From NCBI RefSeq assembly GCF_027580225.2, contig NW_027395276.1, positions 3,579,501 to 3,643,500 of the forward strand: 64,000 nt of DNA, in the 5' to 3' direction. The position numbers were made by a program, and so were the translations under genes. The notes beneath the pieces were generated by a model. That model did no database searches and was not told where the DNA came from. It worked only from the letters and a program-made list of their open reading frames with translations. Of the stretch, positions 1 to 10,700 are shown in pieces. Numbering within the stretch: position 1 is the stretch's first letter; each line of letters begins with the position of its first letter. Origin of the DNA: Misgurnus anguillicaudatus (taxonomy: Eukaryota > Chordata > Actinopteri > Cypriniformes > Cobitidae).

Positions 1-1
1 G

Positions 2-142
2 AACGACTCTGACAAGAGGAAAATAGTGATGATAGACGACTGGATCACAAAACATCAAGACTTGTGTGCTGTTTCAGGTATGCAGTGCTTTGAAGCGGAC
101 AAAACAAGAACAAGCAGTGAAGCATCATCAGGGTCATCATGA
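2..142 (+). CDS. Unidentified protein, C-terminal fragment (cut by window edge)
   Basis: An open frame enters from the left edge and runs 46 codons to TGA at 140-142. It is rich in charged residues (a KRKIVMIDDWITKHQDL stretch) and ends in a Ser-rich tail. I do not recognise the family. After the stop, the same frame stays open for another 33 codons to TAA near 245, so the TGA could be a nonsense change or a true stop. A potential splice donor (CAG|GTATGC) lies at about 87. It is convergent with the TRIM gene on the other strand. Could be a last exon or a pseudogene remnant. Confidence 0.3.
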   Translation, partial: NDSDKRKIVMIDDWITKHQDLCAVSGMQCFEADKTRTSSEASSGSS

Positions 143-530
143 AGGTTTATTGATGTACGTGTGAAGTCAGATGAAATCAGGACGGTGAACATTACACTGA
201 CCAATGAGAGTCCTGACATTCATGTGGATCTGTGTTTGTTGTGTTCCTCACTTTTATAAGTGGCTTTGGATGAAGGTGTTTGCTTAATGTAATGTAATGT
301 AATTGAACACGGACCTCAAGATTGATGTAGATCACACACCTGTGTTGATGTTTCCTGATGACAGCAACCCTTACATAAAGAACTACAATAATGGTGGACA
401 ATATGGTGGCACATAAACTTTTCATTTGAAGAGTCTATTTGTAGTGAATATTATCAGATAATGTGTTATAGTGTATTATATGATCTCAATGTAATGAATG
501 AGAAAATAATACTAATAAAATGTGTCTTAC
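143..530. other. Left-edge flank with coding-like stretches, no gene assigned
   Basis: Besides the open frame after the TGA, a plus-strand frame at 306-416 reads without stops (MFPDDSNPYIKNYNNGG region) and ends in TAA; it is in a different phase from the left-edge frame. AATAAA occurs near 515. No B30.2/SPRY coding sequence for the neighbouring minus-strand TRIM gene was found here. Confidence 0.3.
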
Positions 531-3041
531 ACTGTAGGAACTCCTCTCTGATCTTGGGTTCATTGGTGGGAATAACTACAATGAATGAAACTAAAGAAAA
601 TAAAGTGACATCATCAGATTAAATCTCATATAAAATCATCATCATTTTAATCTGCTCTGTATTTCTTCTGTTATATTTGATGTTACTGTAGGACTCATTT
701 CTGAGAGTAAATCACAGTCTTAGGGCGTTTTCACATTAGCACTTTTGGTGCGCACCCGAGTTCGATTGACATTAGATTTCGGTACATTTGGATGATGTGA
801 ACGCTGTCTTCCGAACTCGGGTGCGCCCCGCGAAACGTACTCGAGTCCGCTTAGGGCGGTTCCACATTTGGTGCGATTGCCTGGTCCGAACCCGATTTCG
901 ATTGCTCCCGCCTCCCCATGCCCCCCCATGGACTGTGTTCACATATTATTTTTGCATCCGAACCGCGGTACGCTTGCATCATCAAGCTGCAGCCGGCGTG
1001 TTCTCATGTTGTTTGGCAACCGCTGAAAACGAGAAGACGAGATTGACGAACTGCAAGCAGAGAGATGATTTCTGAATGGCTCCGCAAAAATTGACGTCGA
1101 CGGACAGATCGTTGTCATCGAAAGACTTTAGTATGTTTGCAGACAGACGAAAGTGTGTTTTTTGTATTATTTTTTTTTATTATTTCTTTGAAAACAAACC
1201 AATATATTCTACATAATACGTAATTAACAGTGGTTCACTTCCGCGATTTGGTACGACTATGCTCACATTAGCAGCGAACCGATCTGGAGTTTACATGAAC
1301 CGGACCCCAGACCAACCCTTTTTAAGCGGATTCGAGTGCGTTTCGCGGGTGCGCACCCGAGTTCGGAAGACAGCGTTCACATCATCCAAATGTACCGATG
1401 CAAACGTAACGCGGTTCGGATGCAAAAATAATATGTGAACACAGTCCATTGGGGGCATGGGGAGGGGGAGCAATCGAACTCGGGTTCGGACCAGGCAATC
1501 GCACCAAATGTGAAACCGCCCTTAGTTTGAGATGTTTCTTTACCTTTCTCAGATATCTTTTCAATCTCTTCTTTACAGAAATCCTCCATCTTTTCTTTCA
1601 GTTTAGTGACCGATTTCATCACATCATCAAAAGAGAGAAGAGAAGAGACAGTGATGTTGTCTGAAGATCCAGAAGATGAGGAGAGAGACTGAAAACTCTA
1701 CATGAACACAACACAAAAACATCAAACCTACAATACACAACAATCAGATTTGTGTTGATTTAGACACAGTGATCTTTACTCTATTGACATGAATAAAACT
1801 CAATCCTATCAGATTAAAGTCAAGATGTATTTATTGTATGTATGTTGTAGTGTACAGTGTTGAGTTACCTGAAGGAAACTGATGTGATCTTTTGTTTGTG
1901 AAAGTTTCTCCATCTCATCATTTCTCCTCCTCAGATCATCAATCTCCTGCTTCAGTTTCTTCAAGAGATCTTCAGCTCGACTCACTGCAGTCTTTTCCTG
2001 ATCTCTGATCAGTTGTATCACCTCAGATCGTCTTCTCTCAATGGATCGGATCAGTTGAGTAAAGATCCTCTCAGTGTTGTTCACTGCTGTCTGTGCAGAG
2101 ATCTGTTAACACACACAGAGAGAAACATTGAACTCAATCTCAAACACTTCTTTCAGTATTTATGTTTCTCTATTCATCAAAACTCACCGTGTGAATCTTC
2201 ACAGACTCTCTTAGATCCTGAAGCTTCTTCTCTTTCTCCTGGATTCTCTGATGGAGTTTTCTCTGCTTGTCCTCCAGTAATCTCTGTTTAACAGATTCAT
2301 AACAGATAACTCAACTGGTCAGGTAAGGTTTGAGTGAGTAATCTTCTAAACTAATTTCTGTTGTACAGTCAAGCTGTCATTTCTTCTGCTCTTGTGCGCC
2401 CTCATGTGGCCGCGCGGCACTAATCAGTCGCTTCACTTCTACTTTATATTTATATTTCATATATTTGTTCATACCTGTTTCTCAGTTCTCTCTGCTGCAG
2501 CTGATACAGTGTCGTGATTTTTATGTTCATCCACCAAACAAAGCAAACAAATACATCTCTGATCAGTGCGACAATAAACCTCGATGAGTTTGTCATGTTG
2601 AGAGCAGATCATCTCCTCAAGTCTTCTAGTGGCATCAGTTAATTTGTGCCGCTTACTGGGGTGAAAAGCTTCATGTTGTTCAAAGTGAGTTTGACAGTAA
2701 GATTCAAGACACACCAGACAGGACTTGATAGCTTTGCGTTTTCTTCCAGTACAGACGTCACACTCCACATCTTTAGATCCACTACAAACCTTGGTGGTCT
2801 TTAGATTCTCCAAAGTCTCAGCAAGCACCACGTTTTTATATAAATCAGGTCTTGTATTGAAGGTCTGTCTGCATTGAGGGCAGCTGTAGTTTCTCTTCTG
2901 ATCATCTTGATTCCAGCAGTTTGTAATACAGCTCATACAGTAACTGTGTCCACAGGGAATGGTCACTGGATCCTTCAGTAAATCCAGACAGATTGAACAG
3001 ATGAACTGATCCTCAGACACTGAAAGGGTCGCTTCTGCCAT
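531..3041 (-). CDS. TRIM family (finTRIM-like) E3 ubiquitin ligase: RING, B-boxes, coiled coil; 3' end missing
   Basis: Five minus-strand exons join in frame: 3041-2475 (189 codons), 2283-2188 (96 bp), 2102-1869 (234 bp), 1688-1544 (145 bp) and 575-531 (45 bp). The 96- and 234-bp coiled-coil exons are the usual sizes for fish TRIM genes. I chose the start at MAEATLSVSEDQF, the normal N-terminus just before the RING; an in-frame ATG lies 33 codons upstream. The RING is C3HC4 (C15, C18, C30, H32, C35, C38, C54, C57), followed by two B-boxes and about 110 coiled-coil residues. The last visible exon ends REEFLQ, where the family normally continues into B30.2/SPRY. No SPRY exon is seen, so it lies beyond the left edge or is lost. 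Family role: ubiquitin transfer in antiviral and innate responses, cytoplasmic. The last exon call (531-575) is the least certain; donor GTAAGA at 530-525. Confidence 0.85.
720..1524. mobile_element. Inverted-repeat transposon cluster inside the TRIM 3' intron
   Basis: A TAGGGCGGTTCCACATTTGG-type end at about 851 is matched by its reverse complement ending near 1524 (AATGTGAAACCGCCCTTA). A second inverted pair (GTTCGGAAGACAGCGTTCAC at about 1359 against the complement near 801) suggests a nested or rearranged copy, with an outer end at 720. GC-rich relative to its surroundings. No transposase frame; the short frames here are shadows of the repeat. Confidence 0.65.
1869..2283 (-). CDS. TRIM exons 2-3: coiled coil
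   Basis: Exon 2 (2283-2188, 32 codons) and exon 3 (2102-1869, 78 codons) are both phase 0. They encode heptad-like, Lys/Glu/Leu-rich helix (LLEDKQRKLHQRIQEKEKK; AEDLLKKLKQEIDDLRRR), the dimerising coiled coil of TRIM proteins. Flanking splice sites are canonical on the minus strand. Confidence 0.85.
2475..3041 (-). CDS. TRIM exon 1: RING finger and two B-boxes
   Basis: One 567-bp exon encodes the RING (about residues 15-57), a first zinc-binding B-box (CDVC...SCLVC...CQTHF, about 95-130) and a second B-box (ICSQH...CICLLC...H, about 147-183). It ends TEKQ before a GT donor at 2474-2473. All eight RING zinc ligands are present, so ligase activity is plausible. Confidence 0.9.
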
Positions 3042-4078
3042 TTTAATGCATGTACACAGATATACAACAGCTCTATATTGTTTCGTTTTGTCTAGAAAAT
3101 GAAATTGTTTCTTGGTTATTTGTTTAGGAGACGTGTGCAAAACAGGTGTGTCTTTTTACACAACAGTTCAACACTATGGTTTCAGGTTTCTCTGGGTGTT
3201 GAACATTTTTTTGTTCTGTGTAAGAGACATATAGAGAAATCGATTCGCATATGTGGTGTCTTATCTATATTTAAAGTGGTAATATTATGAGATTTTTAGC
3301 TCCAAATACCATATAGATAATTTATTATACTATGTTAAATTTGCCACTTTGTAGGCCTGAGCAAAAATGTGACAAATCACAGAAAGTAGGGACACAAGTC
3401 GGATCTGGGGCATTTTGAGTTATTCACATATCCTGAAAGTGTAGTCTCCAAGCTTTCCAACAATGTGTAACACATATTTGGAGAAGTTGTGGCCATTTGA
3501 AGGTAGGCACTCCAAAAACCTTAAAGTGGAGAAAATGGCATCTAAAAGTTTATGCCGTTTTCACATTTGTCTGCTGCTGGGAGTGACAATAGGACTCATT
3601 TCCATCTTATTTAGAGAAGCTATACAGGGGGTAAAGCTTTAAAGTGGGGAGCTTTACAGGGTGTATGGCTGATGTCAAAAAGGTCAAAAAATATGCCATC
3701 AAAGAAAAAAGTTTGCAAACAGGTAAAATATAAATAAATGTCTCTTAGCATCTACCCATAAAACTGTATTGACAACTCACACTGAATCAAAAATAAGATA
3801 AACTGTCTTAAACTGTAAATATGTTCATGATTATTTTCGAATGAAACAGTGCATAATCCTACAAAGTTTCTGCATTTAGTTAGCATTTTTTTTGCTTTCA
3901 ATGTTGAAACCAAAAAGAAATAAAAACATCATAATTCGTATTTTGTTTTTTGAATGTGAATAAAAAAATTTATGAAAGCAATGTACACGGACCGTTGTGT
4001 TTTCTTACTTGTTGGTTGTTGTTTTTAGATTTGCATTTGTGTTTTTATTTTATTGTTATGTTTTGGACTTCTCGCCTA
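3042..4078. other. Intergenic, repeat-derived
   Basis: No gene is seen. A dispersed-repeat motif (AATATTATGAGATTTTTAGC) begins near 3280, related to the ends of other elements in this window. The rest, to about 3980, is AT-rich without clear structure. Confidence 0.4.
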
Positions 4079-4190
4079 GTGTAAATACAGCTAATGTTGG
4101 GTACAATGAATCAGTGTGTATTGGACTGCAGAGGGCAACACAGGGTCATTGGGAGACAATACTCCTAGTACAGTGGTTGGGTGCTGGTGA
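4079..4190 (+). pseudogene. Decayed C-type lectin domain exon fragment
   Basis: The stretch matches the middle of the A-type CTLD exons at 7800, 10128 and 15513: AATACAG..AATG..GGGTAC, TCAGTGTG.ATTGGACTG, AGAGGG..ACACAGG and then, after a short deletion, AGTACAGT..TGGG. The translation keeps the core CIGLQRATQ (WIGLKRGTQ in the intact copies) but Trp is changed to Cys and the flanks are lost. It marks a former lectin exon 3.6 kb upstream of the live gene. Confidence 0.7.
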
Positions 4191-6289
4191 ATGACGCATG
4201 TCCTATGACTTTTGGTATACGTTGTGTTATTATAGTGAGTAGTCAGTGTACTGTGTATTAACCTAAGATCTGATTTTATCTTAAATGGTCAAATAAATTC
4301 CCTCCTCGATTCACACTGTTCACTCTTTTATGAATAAATCTCTTAAACATACAAAGCAAAATCCCCAGCGTTTATAATCCACACCCAGATGGCTGTTATA
4401 AAGGCCGCTGTTTGAGGGGACATTTCACAAGACTTTTTAAAGATGTAAAATAAGTGTCCCCAGTTTGTATGTAAAGTTTTACCTCAAAATACTATAGATC
4501 ATTTATTATAACATGTTTAAATTGTCACAATGATGGTGGTTTGTTGAAATTGCAACTCAATTGTGCTGTCAATATTTTTCTATCTCTCTCTCTCTAAATG
4601 TTGAAAATACCTTCTGTCCCCAGGAGAAAGAATTACCGTCTGAAAAGGGCTTTGGAGTTTTAAAGCTGCAATCCGTAGTTTTGGTTATTGCCATCTCTTT
4701 TGAATTATAATAATAGTGTTAGAGGGTTTGGTCAACAAATGCCTTACCTGTTTAGAGCAAAAAGTCTTCTCTGCAACAGTATTTAATCCTTTCAGATGTT
4801 GATATTAACTTTCATTTTACCACAAGACAGAGACAGGGTGCACAATATTTTTTTCTTTACAGTAACAAGCTTTTTACCTCCAGATGTACTTACAATATTT
4901 TGTTTAGCACTGTCAAAAACTGATAATACACTGAAAAAGAAATATTCTTCCCTTGAATTTCTAATTATAGTGAAAATACTGAATATTCATATGTACTGTA
5001 TATACAGTATTTGTGTACATCGGCTACATGCATGAGTGCTATGACAAATTCCTCTGAACTCTACCACACATAGATTATGCAAGGGACAAAGGAAAGCATA
5101 GTTTTATATTTGTCATCTGTGTGTAATCGGCGTGTTGATGCTTAAGCGTGTGTGTGTGTGTGTGCGCGTGTGTGCGTGGGATCGAGCTTGTTGATCATAA
5201 GGTACAACTTTGTATTGTGTTTTTTTATACTTGTAAACTGAACCTAGGGTAAGAGAAAAGGTACAGTTTTGTACTTTTTTTCTGACAATGTACCCATGTG
5301 GTTAAATTAACCATACATTTCAAATGAACTTTAAAAGTGTATAAGACTGATGTCCTTATTAATAAACTTACCTTAATAACACAACATATTCAATGTTGCA
5401 CAGAATAACAATACAGCTGAGCCTACACACAAACATCACTTGATGGGTTTTTTCACAAATGATATTACAAAACCTCTTCATCCACATTTACATCCCTTGC
5501 ATCTTCAATGTTATTAGGAGATAGGATGCAGGAAAAGGAAACAATGCATACATCCTTAAATGAGAAGCACTTTGTATGATAAACAAGAACTGATTTCCAT
5601 ACACATGTAAATATTTTATATTTATATGTTTTAAACATAAAGCATTTGCATAAAATGCAAAGCATTCTTCAAAAGCAGTGGATTATTCTTTGAGAGAATA
5701 AAGGTGCATTGTGCAGATGTTGTGTGTTTGTGCCGGCAGCTTTTCCAGGGAAAAATCTTACAATCTCACTCTCTTACACTTTACAAAAAGTTGCATTTGT
5801 TAATGCATCAGTTAACATGAACTAATAATGAAAAAAACGTCTACAGCATTTATTAATATTAGTTCATATTCATTTCAGCATTTAGTAATACATTTTTTAA
5901 ATCAAAAGTTGTAATTGTTAACATTTATTAATGCAGAATGACCTATCCAGCAAACACTTCTTGGTGGTTTTCTTGAAGTATGGGCCCTAAGTGGGTTTGT
6001 CCGCGGGTTCCATGCTGGCCCCATCAGACTTAGCCCACGTGAACCTCATGTAGAAACTGAAGCTAATGTGGACTCAACCAAAGCCAAGTATGGATGTGGT
6101 TGGGTTAAAGAAGTGATGAAGTTAATGAGATAATGAAGAGATGAATGAAGTGATGATTGACCATGAATGATAGACACCTGCTGTAAATAAACAAAATCAC
6201 TAAAGAAAAGATGAACAAGAAGAGAAAAGACCAGCAAAAACTAAAAAAAAATTAAATACATTTCTTGGGGGAGCCACAGAAACCCCCCC
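4191..6289. other. Intergenic, no gene seen
   Basis: AT-rich DNA. It holds a dispersed repeat around 4400-4560, a short (GT)n tract near 5149-5175, and a 'GTACAGTTTTGTAC...TCTGACAATGTACC' repeat tail near 5265-5295 that also occurs at 35655-35815. No convincing exon was found. Confidence 0.45.
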
Positions 6290-6425
6290 AGTGTTTAATT
6301 AGCACTGCTTAGTGTTTATATAGGTCCAAGTTAAAAAGTAACACTGAAAATGCAATCTATGACTTTATCCTCTCTATCAACATCTCTGTTGGAAACCTAA
6401 AATTGCATTTTACATCTTACATCTT
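6290..6425. repeat. Dispersed MITE-like repeat, copy 1
   Basis: Contains GTGTTTATATAGGTCC, a 'TGACTTTATCCTCTCTATCA' block and 'CCTAAAATTGCATTTTACAT'. The same blocks recur, partly inverted, at 9020-9195, and diverged relatives occur at about 45380-45530. Probably a non-autonomous DNA transposon family. Confidence 0.5.
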
Positions 6426-6432
6426 ATTTATA

Positions 6433-7315
6433 GTTATTTATTAATTTTTAGCTTTGTTTTATGTAAAGTCATCATTATGGTGATGAGTGTTTATTTTAGT
6501 TGGACTCTTGATTTTTAGCTTGTTCGCGGACGTCATGCCCATAGATGTTGGCTTGTTTTATGTGAAGTCATCATTATGGTGATCAGTGTTTATTTTAGTC
6601 GGACTCTTGATTTTTAGCTTGTTCGCGGACGTCATGAACATACATGTTGCCTTTGTTTTATGTAAAGTCATCATTGTGGTGATCAGTGTTTATATTAGCT
6701 GGACTCTTGATTTTTAGCTTGTTCGCGGACGTCATGCCCATAGATGTTGCCTTTGTTTTATGTAAAGTCGCCAGTATGGTGATCAGTGTTTGTTTTAGTT
6801 GGACTCTTGATTTTTAGCTTGTTCGCGGACGTCATGTCCATAGATGTTGGCTTTGTTTTATGTGAAGTCACAATTATGGTGATCAGTGTTTATTTTAGTC
6901 GGACTCTTGATTTTTAGCTTATTCGCGGACGTCATGCCCATAGATGTTGCCTTTGTTTTATGTAAAGTCGCCAGTATGGTGAGCAGTGTTTGTTTTAGTT
7001 GGACTCTTGATTTTTAGCTTGTTCGCGGACGTCATGCCCATAGATGTTGCCTTTGTTTTATGTAAAGTCATCATTATGGTGATGAGTGTTTATTTTAGTT
7101 GGACTCTTGATTTTTAGCTTGTTCGCGGACGTCATGTCCATAGATGTTGCCTTTGTTTTATGTGAAGTCACCATTATGGTGATCAGTGTTTATTTTAGTC
7201 GGACTCTTGATTTTTAGCTTGTTCGCGGACGTCATGCCCATAGATGTTGCCTTTGTTTTATGTAAAGTCGTCAGTATGGTGATCAGTGTTTGTTTTAGTT
7301 GGCTTGTTCGCAGAA
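6433..7315. repeat. Minisatellite, about 100-bp unit, 8-9 copies
   Basis: The landmark GCGGACGTCATG recurs with GTCATG at 6532, 6631, 6731, 6831, 6931, 7031, 7131 and 7231, so the period is 99-100 bp. Each unit also contains CTTTGTTTTATGTAAAGTC, ATGGTGATCAGTGTTT and GGACTCTTGATTTTTAGCTT. Units differ by a few bases, with alternating ATCATT and GCCAGT variants. The GATCAGTGTTT block also occurs singly elsewhere (about 22350, 36530, 45575, 59200), so the unit probably derives from a dispersed transposon. Confidence 0.9.
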
Positions 7316-7624
7316 TATGTGATTGCCCACTGCAAATCATGGTCCTTGTTTATCCTTAACAAGAATTTTAAGTGTCTGAGTTTAAATTCTCCTGTTTGAT
7401 TCCATGAGATCTCTTTATGGATTCAAATATCACCATAACACTCAGTCTTAACATTGGCATTTAAGATTTGTCAGTGCTGTTATTATCCTATTTGACACTC
7501 TTAAAGATATGAATGTGGATTTGATAAGAGAAGCAAGTGAGTTCAAATGAAAGTATGAGAGGTAGGATTTATTGGTTTCCTGTGTACAGTATATTATTTG
7601 TTTGCTGATCTTCCTGTTGCTTTC

Positions 7625-7632
7625 ATTATAAG
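7625..7632 (+). promoter_or_regulatory. Possible TATA-like element of the six-CTLD lectin gene
   Basis: ATTATAAG lies about 55 bp upstream of the chosen ATG at 7685. It would place transcription start near 7655 and give a very short leader. Suggestive only. Confidence 0.3.
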
Positions 7633-7684
7633 CGAGCAGCGTGAGGTGATGCTGAAACATCAGAGAGGAGCTGTGACAGCAGTT

Positions 7685-7721
7685 ATGAACATGAATTTGT
7701 TTGTGCTGCTTCTGCTGTCAG
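7685..7721 (+). CDS. Lectin gene exon 1: signal peptide
   Basis: 37 bp encoding MNMNLFVLLLLS plus one base; donor GT at 7722. The hydrophobic Leu/Val run continues into exon 2 (GLLCSASG), where cleavage is likely. Same length and phase as exon 1 of the single-CTLD gene at 22947. Confidence 0.75.
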
Positions 7722-10700
7722 GTTGGTGTCACAATTTAAATCAGTTTTCACAAGTATATGTGTGCAGCTGTATATATTTAAACATGTTCATTTTAACAGG
7801 ACTTCTGTGCAGCGCTTCTGGTCTTTGGCGAGAGTATCAGTACATAAACATAAATATGACATGGGCAGAAGCTCAGAGTTACTGCAAAGCGAGATACACT
7901 GATCTGGCTACTGTAGACTCTATAGATGATGTGAAAAGGATGCTGAATACAGTGAATGAGGGGTACGGTGGATCAGTGTGGATTGGACTGAAGAGGGGGA
8001 CACAGGATCGGTGGGTTTGGTCTAATGGAGAAAACACATTCTCACAGTACAGTAACTGGGACACAGGACAGCCAAATGGAAATGAATATTGTGTGTTTAG
8101 CTATAATGGGTTTTGGCAAGATATGCCATGTGACCGAACTCTATATCTTGTATGCTACAATGGTGAGTTTTTCATTCTTTTAGATGTGTGAATGGGCAGA
8201 TTTCAAACAAGAAAAGCTGTTAACACATTTTTCATCTGTCAATAGAAAGTACTGGATACGTCAAATTATTCACTCCTAAAAACTGGACAGATGCACAAAG
8301 TTACTGCAGACAATATCACACTGATCTGGCCACCATCCGCAGCTCTCAGGAGCTGAATCAGTTTAATGCTATTGGTGTAGCTGAGCAATCGGTCTGGATT
8401 GGTCTTTTCATGGACTCGTGGCAGTGGTCTGACCAACGGGACCGCTACTATAGAAACTGGGCAGCAGGATACACATCTCGGACTTCAGGATTTGGTGACT
8501 GTGTTGCCATGACAACAACTGACTCTGGGAATTGGGTTCAGTTCAGTTGTGATCTACAGCGTCCTTTTATTTGCCATGGAGGTGAGTTTCTTTGAAAAAT
8601 AAATGAAAACATTAGTCAGAATTCTGTTGTTTATCAGTGGCTTTTTTTACTTTTATTTCTTAACCCTCTTGTTTTAGAAGTTTTAATGTCCATTTATTTT
8701 TCAATCTATTTTAAACAGAAAATACAGGTAATATGTACACAATCTAAAAAATGTTTTTTTCTAAACAAAATGTGTTCTTCAGGCATCGGTCAGTATTTAG
8801 TTTTGACCTTTCTTGGCACGAAACACATCTTGAGCTTTTTTGAGGAGACTGAAGTCCTGAAGTCAACTGGCAGTGCTAACTCTGCTTTATACCTTTTTGA
8901 AGTGAAAAAGTATTGATTAATCTCCTGTATTAAATTATATGTGCAGATATAACCATGCAAAATGCAAATACATTAAGATACTATTTTCTTTACAAATAAA
9001 ATACTTGTATTCCAACCTACACAGAAAAATCCCCACTGCAATATGTGACTTTATTCTCTCTATCACCATCTCATTTTGAAACCTAAAATTGCATTTAACA
9101 TCTAATCTAAGGTAATAAAAAAATCTACAAGTATGATTTAAGATGTAAAATGCAAGGACCTATATAAACACTGAGCAGTGCTAATTTAACACTGAGAATT
9201 TTAAGCATGATATGATCTTATGTGATTACTTTATGGTACAATGTTGGCTTAAGGCAACATGTTTTTTTGTAATTTTCTAAAATATATTTGTTGATATATA
9301 ATATAAATTTGTTTTAAAAACATATTTATTTTCCAATGAAGGTGACACAGATTTTTTGTAGGCAATCATCTGGATGAAAACTATTACAAAAATGCCCTTT
9401 TAGTTGGAGAAAATATGGCGCCATGTGCACATGTGCTGAAAGAAGCAGCAAAATAGACCGCCTGTGGGTCTTGTGACCACTTTGTTGCATTTTCATTGCA
9501 TAGTATTGGAACTCTCCTTCCTTGAGATAGGATTGACCAATCAATTGACCATATCAGTTTTTTAAAAAATAAAAAAATAAGCCATGTTACACAACACAGT
9601 ACCATAGAGGGTTAAATATACCTGGTAATCTTAACAGTGGCGGCCGGTGACTTCTCTTGTGAGGGGCATGAATAAAATAGAATAAAAGAGACTCACTTTC
9701 ACAAAATAATCGCTAGACAGTCACTTAACACTAAAATCTGATTACACATTAAGATTAAGTGAGTATCTGGCAAACACGAGCATCTCTTTTATCATAAACC
9801 CCTACAAGGTATCTGCAGCAGACATGTATTTTTGACATGATGCATTATGCACATAGGTTCACATGACACGCCGAACACATATTTTGACATGATGAGCCAC
9901 AAACATGACGGGCTAAAACATGTTCTGATGAGCTTCGCATCCTGCGCCCTCGAAAAATAGATCACCGGCTGCCACTAAATCTTAATATAATAATATAGAG
10001 ATGATATTTAATGTGTTCACACTGTTTTCTACATCAGGAAAGTTTATTTAAATAGAGCAAATAATGAGTTCTGCTTACTCTCATTACACTTTTTTTATAA
10101 TGAAGTTCATTTCCTTTTTTGTCACAGCGCCCAAACCTATTTATCGCCCGTATCACTATATACATAAGAATATGACATGGGCTGAAGCTCAGAGTTACTG
10201 CAAAGCGAGATACACTGATCTGGCTACTGTAGACTCGATGAATGATGTGAACAGGATGCTAAATACAGTGAATGATAGGTACGGTGGATCAGTGTGGATT
10301 GGACTGAAGAGGGGGACACAGGATCGTTGGGTTTGGTCTAATGGAGAAAACACATTCTCACAGTTCAGTAACTGGGACACAGGACAGCCAAATGTAAACG
10401 AATATTGTGTGTCTAGCTATAATGGGTTTTGGCATGATGTGCCATGTGACCGAGCTCTATATCATATTTGCTACAATGGTGAGTTTTTCGGTATTTTATA
10501 TGTGCAATTTTGAACAAGAAAAACTCTTAACAAAGTTTTTCCTCTGTCAATAGAAAGTACAGGATACGTCAAATTGTTGACTTCTAAAAACTGGACAGAT
10601 GCACAGAGTTACTGTAGACAATATCACACTGATCTGGCCACCATCCGCAGCTCTCAGGAGCAGAACCAGCTTGATGCTCTTGGTGTATCTGGGGTATTCG

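Noticed and set aside
6433..7315. CRISPR-like array
   Set aside because: The whole 100-bp unit is repeated, without unique spacers, and the genome is vertebrate.
10064..10127. Separate signal-peptide start before CTLD3 (MKFISFFVT)
   Set aside because: A normal splice acceptor ends this stretch, and the homologous DNA before CTLD5 has a stop after ATGAGT, so it is probably intron; kept only as an alternative.
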